Assembly (NCBI RefSeq): GCF_022267555.1
Contig: NZ_CP073586.1
Span: 3,390,501 to 3,454,500 of the forward strand
DNA from: Proteiniphilum propionicum
GTDB taxonomy: Bacteria; Bacteroidota; Bacteroidia; Bacteroidales; Dysgonomonadaceae
Direction: 5' to 3'
Length of the DNA: 64,000 bases
The notes below the pieces were generated by a model. It had not been told where the DNA came from, did no database searches, and saw nothing but the letters and a program-made list of their open reading frames with translations. Position numbers and translations under genes: made by a program. This document shows positions 1-7,950 of the stretch, in pieces; the stretch's first letter is position 1, and each line of letters starts with the position of its first letter.

Positions 1-123
1 CAACCCACATGATGCCCATAGTTTCATTCACATATGCGATAGCAAAGGAAACTAAATAAAAAAACTTTCCAACATACCCTATTATGCCTGATAAATGAAC
101 CTTTAAGTTAACTATATCACGCT

Positions 124-184
124 AAGTGCAACTTTCCGCTAAGTTCAATTTAGAAGTGCAACTTTCCCGGTAAGTTTTATTTAG
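124..184. repeat. Two-copy 30-bp tandem repeat
   Basis: Two imperfect copies start with AAGTGCAACTTTCC and run on to a TAAGTT..ATTTAG tail. The copies begin at 124 and 154. They lie just upstream of the promoter of the first gene, so they could be operator-like, but no regulator is evident. Confidence 0.7.
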
Positions 185-210
185 ATTTTTTTTAGCCGAC
201 TTATTTTGGC

Positions 211-218
211 TACCTTTG
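211..218 (+). promoter_or_regulatory. -7 promoter element TACCTTTG
   Basis: TACCTTTG fits the Bacteroidota sigma factor -7 consensus TAnnTTTG. It lies about 20 nt before the first ATG, so the transcript would have a very short leader. Confidence 0.6.
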
Positions 219-239
219 CGGGTTTAAAATGCAAATGGT

Positions 240-1370
240 ATGTTAACGAACATTCGTTCAAAAGGGACGGAAGAACTTTATGCCACACCCATTTTACAGC
301 AGACAGCTTTCTGGTCGGCAGTGAAGAGAACACTTGGAGCAGAGGCGATAGCAATTAACTTCTCGTCGCGAAGATCCGGAATGTACTCAGTTTCAGGAAA
401 AGATAGCGACTATGTTATAAAGTCTGATGTGCTGGTTATACTTCAGCAAATAGACAGGAATCACTCCGTGGCATATGTTCCATACGGGCCGGAAATTGAA
501 CCCGATGACGAGTTTCAGGGATTGTTTCTGGAAGAGTTATCTGAATGTCTGCGCTCATTTTTACCTAAAGAGTGTATTCTCATCCGATACGACCTGTGCT
601 GGGAATCGTATTGGGCAAAAGAGAAAGATTATTTCGATGAGAACGGTATGTGGAAAGGTGAACCTGAAATCCATACACAGGAGTTGCGTTTCAACTTCAA
701 CACGCACAACTGGAATTTCAAAAAAGCCTGTTCCAATATCTTGCCGGCAAATACTATTTATCTGGATCTGACACACGATGCTGACACCCTTTTAAAACTT
801 ATGAAACCTAAAACACGTTACAACATAGGTTTGTCTAAACGCAAAGGAGTAAATGTAAGATCGATGGGAATGGAAGGTATTGATATCTGGTACGATCTTT
901 ACAAAGAAACGGCAGAAAGAAACAATATTCTCCTCAACGACATAAAATACTTCAATGCAGTACTTACAGCACGCACCGATAACACCAGCTCACCGGCAAA
1001 CGTGAAACTATTAGTGGCGGAATTCAAAGGAAAACCGCTGGCGGCCATGTTTCTGGTTATAAGTGGTAACAGGGGTTCGTACCTTTACGGCGCATCTTCA
1101 TCGCAACACCGGAACCTTATGGCAACCTATGCATTACAGTGGGAGGCCATCATGCAGTCAAGAAACGCAGGCTGTACAGAATACGATATGTTTGGCATCT
1201 CTCCTTCTCCTGAACCTTGTCATCCGCTTTACGGGTTGTACAGATTCAAGTCAGGTTTCGGCGGCGAAATTTTTCACAGCCTCGGCTGTTGGGATTATCC
1301 CCTTAACAGCGAAATGTATACACTTTTCCGTGCATCGGAGTTGAACAGTCAGGGATATCATTTAAGTTAA
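240..1370 (+). CDS. FemAB/FemX-like aminoacyltransferase (GNAT fold)
   Basis: Probable peptidyltransferase of the FemA/FemB/FemX superfamily, which transfers amino acids from aminoacyl-tRNA to peptidoglycan precursors. The 376-residue length suits the family. Visible features are the IYLDL strand near residue 172, the basic MKPKTRYNI segment around 190-200 that typifies the FemAB core, and a C-terminal GNAT-like half (about 260-350) with LLVAEFKGKPLAA and a YDMFG motif. The chosen ATG sits about 20 nt behind the -7 element. A GNAT gene follows after 9 nt, so the two are probably co-transcribed. The true acceptor cannot be read from the sequence; related proteins in this phylum are often annotated only as GNAT or bridge-formation proteins. 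A second FemAB-like gene lies at 26.0 kb. Confidence 0.8.
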   Translation: MLTNIRSKGTEELYATPILQQTAFWSAVKRTLGAEAIAINFSSRRSGMYSVSGKDSDYVIKSDVLVILQQIDRNHSVAYVPYGPEIEPDDEFQGLFLEELSECLRSFLPKECILIRYDLCWESYWAKEKDYFDENGMWKGEPEIHTQELRFNFNTHNWNFKKACSNILPANTIYLDLTHDADTLLKLMKPKTRYNIGLSKRKGVNVRSMGMEGIDIWYDLYKETAERNNILLNDIKYFNAVLTARTDNTSSPANVKLLVAEFKGKPLAAMFLVISGNRGSYLYGASSSQHRNLMATYALQWEAIMQSRNAGCTEYDMFGISPSPEPCHPLYGLYRFKSGFGGEIFHSLGCWDYPLNSEMYTLFRASELNSQGYHLS

Positions 1371-1379
1371 ATAATATAT

Positions 1380-1814
1380 ATGAATATCAAAAGATTAACA
1401 CATGTAGATGAAAGCATTGCCACTGCTTTCAAAAAACTAATGCCTCAGCTGACCGGCAAGGAGGAATACCCCTCTTGTGAAGAACTGGAAATGGTGATTA
1501 GTAAGGAAGATACCTATCTTTTTGTTGCTACCGGGGAAGATGAAGTGATCGGCACCCTTACACTCGTTTTTTACCGTATCCCATCGGGATTGAAGGTTTG
1601 GATTGAAGATGTTATAGTGAATGAAAACTCTCGCGGGAAAGGGGTTGCTACTGCCCTGATATGGCACGCACTGCAGGTTGCCCGCGACAAAGGGGCGAAG
1701 AAAGTGGATCTTACATCGGCTATCGGTCGAGAATCAGCCAACAGGTTGTATCAAAAGTTGGGTTTCGAACAGCGTGAAACAAATGTTTACAGGTATCACC
1801 TGTCAGGAAAATAA
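1380..1814 (+). CDS. GNAT family N-acetyltransferase
   Basis: A 144-residue single-domain GNAT acetyltransferase. Motif A is clear: VWIEDVIVNENSRGKGVA, with the acetyl-CoA pyrophosphate loop R-G-K-G-V-A, followed by the helix ALIWHALQVARDKGA. Motif B follows as SANRLYQKLGFEQRE. It probably acetylates a small molecule or a protein amine; the substrate is not predictable. It follows the FemAB-like gene by 9 nt and looks like the last gene of that transcript. The stop codon lies 3 nt before a hairpin that seems to serve the convergent gene. Confidence 0.88.
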   Translation: MNIKRLTHVDESIATAFKKLMPQLTGKEEYPSCEELEMVISKEDTYLFVATGEDEVIGTLTLVFYRIPSGLKVWIEDVIVNENSRGKGVATALIWHALQVARDKGAKKVDLTSAIGRESANRLYQKLGFEQRETNVYRYHLSGK

Positions 1815-1817
1815 AAA

Positions 1818-1841
1818 CCCCATGCATAGGTATGCAAGGGG
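1818..1841 (-). terminator. Intrinsic terminator of the convergent KAS III-like gene
   Basis: The stem CCCC.TGCAT / ATGCA.GGGG has a 4-nt loop. Read on the minus strand it is followed by a TTTTTATTTT tract, so it fits the minus-strand gene ending at 1892. On the plus strand no T-run follows. Confidence 0.7.
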
Positions 1842-1891
1842 TGAATATTTATTACTGTTTATAACTATACCATCTGCTTTAGGCAATCATC

Positions 1892-2974
1892 TCAGGGAAT
1901 TCTGTAAACAATGCTGTTGATGTTCATTCCCGCTCCTACCGAGGCAAGTACAATATTATCGCCGCTTTTCAATTCATGACCGTTCATCTTCTTGCGGGTA
2001 ATCATATCTAACAGTGTAGGTACGGTTGCTACCGAAGAGTTGCCTAACCATGAGATGGTCATCGGCATAATGGTTTTGGGCACATCTTTTATATTGTATA
2101 GCTTAAACAGGCGTTGCAGGATAGCATCATCCATTTTCCCGTTTGCCTGATGAAGAAGCACCTTACTTATTTCAGATATGTGTAGTTTAAGCTTATCCAG
2201 GCCGGCTTTAACCGTTTTCGGTACATTCTCAAGAGCGTACTGATATAAACGGCGGCCGTTCATCTTAAGGTAATAATCTTTCTTCTCTGCCAGCTTTGGA
2301 TTATATGAGTATCCCATATGGAGCATATTCACATAATTGAGGGCATCACTGCGTGAGTTGTGTCCAATAATTCCTATGGGTGAGCTACTCTCCCGTGCCT
2401 CCATAATTGCTGCTCCCGCGCCATCAGCATATATCATACTGTCACGGTCGTGCGGATCAGCTATCCGTGATAATACATCAGCGCCTACCACCAAAATCTT
2501 TTTTGCATCCCCTGAGCGTATATAGTAGTCGGCCTGAATTACTGCCTGTATCCATCCGGGACAGCCATACAGAGTGTCGTATGCCACAGAAAAAGGATTT
2601 TCGATACCCAGCTTGTTTTTCAAACGTGACGCCATCGTTGGCAATATATCTATCCGCACATTATTTTTAAGTGTCTCCCCGAAATTGTGAGCGAAAATTA
2701 TATAATCGAGTTCTTCCTTGTCAACTCCCGAAGCTTCAAGTGCCCTTTGCGCTGCTATAAGCGCCAGATCGGTTGTTACCTGATCATCTTCGGCGTACCT
2801 TCTCTCGGCAATAGTAGTAATCTCTTCAAATTTTCTTGTGATCTCTTCATTTGGTGTAGGCAGCTTCTCACCTTGTGAGTCAAAAAACTTATAAGTATGA
2901 AAATAATCGTTTGTGATCTGCTTTGTAGGCACATAGCTCCCTGTCCCTGTAAAAACGCTGTAAAGCTTACTCAT
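1892..2974 (-). CDS. 3-oxoacyl-ACP synthase III (FabH-like) family protein
   Basis: Thiolase-fold ketosynthase of the KAS III group, which condenses an acyl-CoA or acyl-ACP starter with an extender. The catalytic triad is intact: Cys138 in LYGCPGW, His275 in LLHQAN and Asn312 in WLGNSS. At 360 residues it is about 40 longer than housekeeping FabH, with extra sequence in the N-terminal half (residues 20-60). That is typical of the divergent 'ketoacyl-ACP synthase III family' paralogs of Bacteroidota rather than of fabH itself. No acyl carrier protein or fab genes are adjacent, so the chain it makes is unknown. It is a monocistronic minus-strand gene with its own terminator, convergent with the GNAT gene. 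Confidence 0.82.
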   Translation of the reverse strand: MSKLYSVFTGTGSYVPTKQITNDYFHTYKFFDSQGEKLPTPNEEITRKFEEITTIAERRYAEDDQVTTDLALIAAQRALEASGVDKEELDYIIFAHNFGETLKNNVRIDILPTMASRLKNKLGIENPFSVAYDTLYGCPGWIQAVIQADYYIRSGDAKKILVVGADVLSRIADPHDRDSMIYADGAGAAIMEARESSSPIGIIGHNSRSDALNYVNMLHMGYSYNPKLAEKKDYYLKMNGRRLYQYALENVPKTVKAGLDKLKLHISEISKVLLHQANGKMDDAILQRLFKLYNIKDVPKTIMPMTISWLGNSSVATVPTLLDMITRKKMNGHELKSGDNIVLASVGAGMNINSIVYRIP

Positions 2975-3656
2975 TTGTACTATTTTTTATTATTAAGATA
3001 GTTAAGCATTATTGCAAGATATATTACATCACAAAAAAGTATGAAACCATTTCAACAAATTGAAAGTAATATCCTATAGTGCGTACCCATCATTTTCACC
3101 GATAACCCTTTTTTTGTTCGGATTTTCCACATAATATACTTCAACAGACAAAGGTAAAAAATTTAATCGATATAAAATCCAATTTTTAAACGCTATAAGA
3201 AAAAATAAGCTGATGCATCAGAAAAGGCAGCAAATTACAACTCTGCTTCTTGATCGGTTTCTCCATACGAGACATAAATGCATAATTATACACATGCTCG
3301 CAAAACAGAATACAAAAATATTAACCTGCTGCACACAATATAGCCGAATATATCGGAAACAATTATACCGTACTCTATCTATTTTATACTCTACATACAA
3401 AGATACGATTTTTTGAAGACTTACTCAAAATTGCAAATTTTAAACACAAAGCAACTCTGTTTCACAGATTCATTGTATATTTGCGGTAAATCGGGCGTCA
3501 AGCCAACCGTTATAATAACAGTTATAGGGCAAGGGTGTTATACTGTCACTCTGCAAATAACAGTCCGTAAAGAGTACTGTCAGGTTAACGATGTGCCGGT
3601 GTAAAGCTCTATGGTAAACAGAGCTGGATTTGACAAATAATATTATAAACGAAAAT
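2975..3656. other. Intergenic region with a leader for the next gene
   Basis: About 680 nt separate two divergent genes and contain no convincing coding frame. The right part holds a -7 element (3476-3483) and about 165 nt of putative 5' leader. The leader includes a small hairpin, AGCTCT (3605-3610) pairing with AGAGCT (3620-3625), just before the start of the dehydrogenase gene. The rest is AT-rich with nothing recognisable. Confidence 0.5.
3476..3483 (+). promoter_or_regulatory. -7 promoter element TATATTTG
   Basis: TATATTTG matches TAnnTTTG. Transcription from about 3490 would give a 165-nt leader ahead of the carboxynorspermidine dehydrogenase gene. Confidence 0.5.
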
Positions 3657-4862
3657 ATGGGAAAAGTACTTATTATTGGCGCCGGAGGTGTGGGAACGGT
3701 GGTTGCCAACAAGGTGGCACAAAATAACGATGTGTTTACTGAAATTATGCTGGCGAGCCGCACCAAAAGCAAATGTGATGCTATTGCCGAAGATGTGAGA
3801 CGCAGAACAGGCGTTACCATAACAACTGCAAAAGTTGATGCAGACAAAGTGTCAGAACTGGTTGCATTATTTAATGAGTTTAAACCAGAGATAGTAATTA
3901 ATGTAGCACTCCCTTATCAGGATCTTACCATTATGGATGCTTGCCTTGAGTGTGGCGTGAATTATCTTGATACAGCCAACTATGAACCTAAGGATGTGGC
4001 TAAGTTCGAATACAAATGGCAGTGGGCTTATAAAGATAAATTCGAGAAAGCGGGACTTACAGCTATCCTTGGTTGCGGGTTCGACCCGGGTGTAACAAGC
4101 ATATTCACTGCTTATGCGGCCAAGCATCATTTCGATGAGATTAATTATCTGGATATCGTGGACTGTAACGCAGGCGATCACGGCAAAGCGTTTGCCACCA
4201 ACTTCAACCCCGAAATCAACATTCGGGAGGTTACACAGAAAGGGAAATACTGGGATAACGGCCAGTGGGTGGAAACAGAACCGCATGAGATCAACAGGAC
4301 TCTCACCTACCCGGATATCGGGCCAAAAGAATCATACTTGATCTATCACGAAGAGCTGGAGTCGCTTGTAAAAAACTTTCCTACCCTCAAGCGAGCCCGT
4401 TTCTGGATGACATTCGGGCAGGAGTACCTAACTCACCTGCGTGTTATACAGAATATCGGTATGGCACGAATTGATGAAGTGGAATACAACGGGCAGAAGA
4501 TTGTTCCAATTCAGTTCCTGAAAGCAGTGCTCCCCGATCCCGGTGAGCTGGGAGAAAATTATACGGGCCAGACCTCTATCGGATGCCGTATTCGCGGACT
4601 AAAAGACAGCAAAAAGCGCACCTATTACGTCTATAACAATTGCAGCCACGAAGAGGCTTACAAAGAGACCGGGGCTCAGGGAGTCAGTTACACCACAGGC
4701 GTTCCAGCAACCATCGGTGCCATGATGTTTCTACAGGGTATATGGAAGAAACCGGGAGTATTCAATGTAGAAGAGTTCAATCCGGATCCTTTCATGGAAC
4801 AACTCAAAAAACAGGGATTACCCTGGCATGAGCTGTTCGATGTAGATCTGGAGGTCTGTTAA
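3657..4862 (+). CDS. Carboxynorspermidine/carboxyspermidine dehydrogenase
   Basis: NADPH-dependent enzyme of the saccharopine dehydrogenase family. It condenses aspartate semialdehyde with a diamine to make carboxy(nor)spermidine, in the alternative spermidine route used by Bacteroidota. The Rossmann motif [14 protein letters not shown] stands at the very N-terminus. [25 protein letters not shown] and [13 protein letters not shown] match the carboxynorspermidine dehydrogenase subgroup rather than lysine-pathway saccharopine dehydrogenases. I start at the internal ATG at 3657 (401 residues), which puts the Rossmann strand at residue 3; an upstream TTG at 3630 would add nine unconserved residues. 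The partner decarboxylase is not in this window. pyrB follows after 67 nt and could be co-transcribed. Confidence 0.88.
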   Translation: MGKVLIIGAGGVGTVVANKVAQNNDVFTEIMLASRTKSKCDAIAEDVRRRTGVTITTAKVDADKVSELVALFNEFKPEIVINVALPYQDLTIMDACLECGVNYLDTANYEPKDVAKFEYKWQWAYKDKFEKAGLTAILGCGFDPGVTSIFTAYAAKHHFDEINYLDIVDCNAGDHGKAFATNFNPEINIREVTQKGKYWDNGQWVETEPHEINRTLTYPDIGPKESYLIYHEELESLVKNFPTLKRARFWMTFGQEYLTHLRVIQNIGMARIDEVEYNGQKIVPIQFLKAVLPDPGELGENYTGQTSIGCRIRGLKDSKKRTYYVYNNCSHEEAYKETGAQGVSYTTGVPATIGAMMFLQGIWKKPGVFNVEEFNPDPFMEQLKKQGLPWHELFDVDLEVC

Positions 4863-4929
4863 ACAAATTACAACCCTGTGTTTACCTGCTTTTGCCGGTA
4901 AATTACACCTATCACGTAAAATAAGCAAG

Positions 4930-5847
4930 ATGAGCCCAAAAAGTTTTGTAAATATTGGCGATTATGACCAGGATGATATTTTTCGTATTCTTGAGAGTGC
5001 ATCCCGGTTCAAACAAAATCCAAATCGTAGCCTGCTAAAGGGAAGGGTATGTGCCACATTATTCTTTGAACCTTCCACACGTACACGTCTCAGTTTTGAA
5101 ACAGCTGTCAACAGGCTGGGTGGACGAATAATTGGTTTTTCTGATTCGGCTACCAGCAGTTCAACCAAAGGTGAATCGCTGAAAGACACCATTATAATGG
5201 TGGGTAACTATGCCGACATCATTATCATGCGCCACCACCTTGAGGGGTCGGCGCGTTATGCATCTGAGATATCACCTGTACCAATTATCAATGCAGGTGA
5301 CGGATCCAATCAGCATCCCACACAAACGATGCTTGACCTTTTCACGATTTACGAAACACAAGGATCTCTTGAGAATCTAACAATTACTATCGTGGGAGAC
5401 CTCAAGTACGGGCGAGCGGTACACTCACTCATTCAGGGATTATCATACTTTAATCCTAAATTCAACTTCGTGGCACCTGAGGAGCTGCATATACCGGAAA
5501 AGTACAAAGCATTTTGCAATAATAAAAATATTGAATACAGAGAATATACAGACTTCTCTTCCGAATCGATCAACAGTGCCGATATACTATATATGACACG
5601 GGTACAGAAAGAACGTTTTACCGACCTTATGGAGTACGAAAAGGTAAAAAACGTCTATATACTGCATAACAAAATGCTTAATGATTCCAAAGAGAACCTG
5701 CGGGTGATGCATCCGCTTCCCCGTGTAAAGGAGATAAGCCAGGATGTGGACGACAACCCTAAAGCCTACTATTTTCAACAGGCTAAAAACGGGATGTATA
5801 TACGTCAGGCGATCATTTGCGATTTGATGGGAATCGAAGTTAAATAA
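4930..5847 (+). CDS. pyrB: Aspartate carbamoyltransferase, catalytic subunit
   Basis: Catalyses carbamoyl phosphate plus aspartate to N-carbamoylaspartate, the committed step of pyrimidine synthesis. The carbamoyl-phosphate loop [13 protein letters not shown] is at residues 45-57. [19 protein letters not shown] and HPLPR near 262 complete the active site. The length (305 residues) is normal for the catalytic chain. The regulatory chain gene pyrI follows after 16 nt, so the enzyme should be the class B dodecamer with allosteric control by nucleotides. The preceding dehydrogenase gene is 67 nt upstream. Confidence 0.96.
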   Translation: MSPKSFVNIGDYDQDDIFRILESASRFKQNPNRSLLKGRVCATLFFEPSTRTRLSFETAVNRLGGRIIGFSDSATSSSTKGESLKDTIIMVGNYADIIIMRHHLEGSARYASEISPVPIINAGDGSNQHPTQTMLDLFTIYETQGSLENLTITIVGDLKYGRAVHSLIQGLSYFNPKFNFVAPEELHIPEKYKAFCNNKNIEYREYTDFSSESINSADILYMTRVQKERFTDLMEYEKVKNVYILHNKMLNDSKENLRVMHPLPRVKEISQDVDDNPKAYYFQQAKNGMYIRQAIICDLMGIEVK

Positions 5848-5863
5848 TAAACCCAAATAGATT

Positions 5864-6316
5864 ATGAGAAAAGAATTGCAAGTTGCGGCACTCGAGAACG
5901 GAACCGCCATCGATCATATACCCACCGAAGCCGTATTCAAGGTAGTTTCTCTGCTCAAGCTGGAAAAACTGAAAAACAGGATAACCATCGGGAACAACCT
6001 AAGAAGCAACAAGATGGGCAAAAAAGGGATTATAAAAGTCTCCGATAAGTTCTTTAGGGAAGACGAAATAAATCGTATAGCTCTGATAGCACCGAATGTA
6101 AATTTAAACATAATAAGAAACTTCGAGGTAGTAGAGAAAAAAAAAGTTACCCTTCCTGATGAAATCGTAGAAATTGTTGTATGTAACAACCCGAAATGCA
6201 TCACAAACAACGAACCGATGAAAACTAGGTTTCACGTAATCGATAAGGAAAAAGTGGAGCTTCAGTGCCACTACTGCGAATTAAAAATTAAAAAAGAAGA
6301 AATCGTGTTATTGTAG
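5864..6316 (+). CDS. pyrI: Aspartate carbamoyltransferase, regulatory subunit
   Basis: Regulatory chain of aspartate transcarbamoylase, which binds CTP/ATP and holds catalytic trimers together through a zinc domain. The N-terminal allosteric domain begins with the typical [16 protein letters not shown] segment. The four zinc ligands are present as Cys107, Cys112, Cys135 and Cys138 (CNNPKC and CHYC), matching the spacing in the E. coli protein. It is 150 residues, full length, directly behind pyrB. Confidence 0.96.
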   Translation: MRKELQVAALENGTAIDHIPTEAVFKVVSLLKLEKLKNRITIGNNLRSNKMGKKGIIKVSDKFFREDEINRIALIAPNVNLNIIRNFEVVEKKKVTLPDEIVEIVVCNNPKCITNNEPMKTRFHVIDKEKVELQCHYCELKIKKEEIVLL

Positions 6317-6515
6317 ATCTTTACTTTTTCTCAACGAGTCTCCTAAGAGAAATCTCTTTAATTGGAAGCAGGCCAATATACATATTGATAATCAAAACAT
6401 TACATATTTTTACTCCTGACATTCAAGGTTATTGGGGAGAACTTATCATATTAAAAAAAGGCCTGAAGCAAGTAGCAATGAAGTAACCGTTCTTTGCATT
6501 ATTAAAAATTGAATT

Positions 6516-7451
6516 ATGCCTCTGAATTTACCCGATAAATTACCTGCAATAGAGATATTAAAAAAGGAACACATTTTCGTGATGGATGACCTTCGTGCTT
6601 CCACACAAGACATACGTCCGCTTAAAATACTAATTTTAAACCTTATGCCGTTAAAGATCACCACAGAAACCGATCTTATACGGCTGCTATCAAACTCTCC
6701 TCTTCAAATTGAAATTGAGTTTCTGGGGTTATCAACACATACCCCCAAGAATACACCCATTGAACATCTGATGTCTTTTTATACCAAGTTCTCAAAAATA
6801 AAGAGCGCATACTACGACGGGATGATTATCACCGGTGCTCCGGTAGAAATGATGCCTTTTGAGGAGGTTAAATACTGGAATGAACTTACGAATATACTGG
6901 ACTGGGCCCGTAAACATGTCACCTCAACCTTTTACATATGCTGGGGTGCCCAGGCTGCTTTATATCACTTCTTCGGAATCAACAAATTCCCTCTTGAGAA
7001 AAAGCTGTTTGGAGTTTTCAGCCACACGATCAACGATCCCTCTTTTCCTCTGTTCCGCGGATTCGACGATGAATTCTATGCGCCTCACAGCCGCCATACA
7101 ACTATCAATGCCGACGAAATCAGTCTTCATCCGGAGCTGACTATCCTATCTGAATCTGAAGAGGCAGGTGTTTATATTATCTGTTCCCGTGGAGGAAGGG
7201 AGTTTTATGTAACCGGCCATTCCGAATATTCACCCCTTACCCTGCACAATGAATATACCCGCGATATGAAAAAAGGGATGAACAACGTAACAATACCTGT
7301 AAATTATTATAGAGACAATGACCCGAAAAAACCACCTATGGTTCAGTGGCGTTCTCATGCAAATCTTTTATATATTAACTGGCTGAATTACTTTGTTTAT
7401 CAAGCCACACCATTCAATATCAATAAAATTGAGCTGTTGGGAGAATTATAA
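6516..7451 (+). CDS. metA: Homoserine O-acyltransferase, probably acetyl-CoA specific
   Basis: MetA-family enzyme that activates homoserine for methionine synthesis. Catalytic residues align at the standard numbers: Cys142 (YICWGAQAA), His235 and Glu237 (VTGHSEY). The residue known to choose the acyl donor, position 111, is Glu (TGAPVEMMPF). E. coli has Gly there and uses succinyl-CoA, while Glu111 enzymes such as the Bacillus cereus one use acetyl-CoA. I therefore infer homoserine O-acetyltransferase despite the usual 'succinyltransferase' label. A TTCTTTGC promoter-like element lies about 20 nt before the ATG. It is single, 199 nt after pyrI. Confidence 0.93.
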   Translation: MPLNLPDKLPAIEILKKEHIFVMDDLRASTQDIRPLKILILNLMPLKITTETDLIRLLSNSPLQIEIEFLGLSTHTPKNTPIEHLMSFYTKFSKIKSAYYDGMIITGAPVEMMPFEEVKYWNELTNILDWARKHVTSTFYICWGAQAALYHFFGINKFPLEKKLFGVFSHTINDPSFPLFRGFDDEFYAPHSRHTTINADEISLHPELTILSESEEAGVYIICSRGGREFYVTGHSEYSPLTLHNEYTRDMKKGMNNVTIPVNYYRDNDPKKPPMVQWRSHANLLYINWLNYFVYQATPFNINKIELLGEL

Positions 7452-7470
7452 ACAATTGCACCTTTAAAAC

Positions 7471-7498
7471 GCAGGTGAGGAAACTGCACTTTTTTTTG
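7471..7498 (+). terminator. Possible terminator after metA
   Basis: A short GCAG/CTGC stem is followed by ACTTTTTTTT. A longer alternative pairing, CAGGTGAGG (7472-7480) with CCTCACCTG (7508-7516), also exists. The stem is weak, hence the low confidence. Confidence 0.4.
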
Positions 7499-7545
7499 AG
7501 CATATTCCCTCACCTGATATGTTTTACATTTTTGCCTCCGACCGA

Positions 7546-7869
7546 TCATTCAACCGATTTTACCTCGACATATTCTTCTATGCCCCACATATAGGCGGCT
7601 ACCAGTTCACCATTGTTGAACGCTGCAGCATTCATCTTATTAATTTCATTTATCAACTCTTCCGCTTTCGCCGGATCAGCCTCCTGCACAACAATAGCAG
7701 AGTTATAGCCGGGCCATACAGGAGTATTTTGCCGTGGTTCACCCCAGCGACTCTTTGCTGTTACCTGCTCAATTACCTGATAATCGGCAAACTCCTTTTC
7801 ATCAAGTAAAAGTGTCAGGGTCTCCAGCATACTTACATTACATGTGATATAGATAAACTTCATATTCAA
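7546..7869 (-). CDS. Small PII/CutA-like protein of the efflux operon
   Basis: A 107-residue soluble protein, last in the minus-strand RND efflux cluster, 81 nt behind the pump gene. The pattern of an opening beta strand (MKFIYITCNVSM), a helix, a central loop (SRWGEPRQNTPVWPGYNS), IVVQEADPAKAEELINEINK and a final strand suggests the ferredoxin-like PII/CutA fold. Small PII-like proteins (for example DUF3240) are known beside metal or drug RND pumps, where a sensing role is assumed. The fold and link are inference from layout and position. Start alternatives are the first Met or the Met two codons later. Confidence 0.6.
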   Translation of the reverse strand: MNMKFIYITCNVSMLETLTLLLDEKEFADYQVIEQVTAKSRWGEPRQNTPVWPGYNSAIVVQEADPAKAEELINEINKMNAAAFNNGELVAAYMWGIEEYVEVKSVE

Positions 7870-7950
7870 AACTATGATTGGTATTGATAGCGGGAGACGA
7901 CTTGTTGCCGACTTCCGCTAAAAAAAGATTATAAATTACAATTGACCTTA

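Noticed and set aside
3413-3604. Open frame of 63 codons in the region before the dehydrogenase
   Set aside because: No start context or recognisable sequence, and it overlaps the promoter and leader of the next gene.
6317-6515. SAM-type riboswitch before metA
   Set aside because: Some short stems exist, but no recognisable SAM riboswitch core was found, and a promoter-like element close to the ATG would leave no room for it.
7519-7809. Plus-strand frame opposite the PII-like gene
   Set aside because: Antisense shadow; the minus-strand protein has a better fold-like pattern and operon position.
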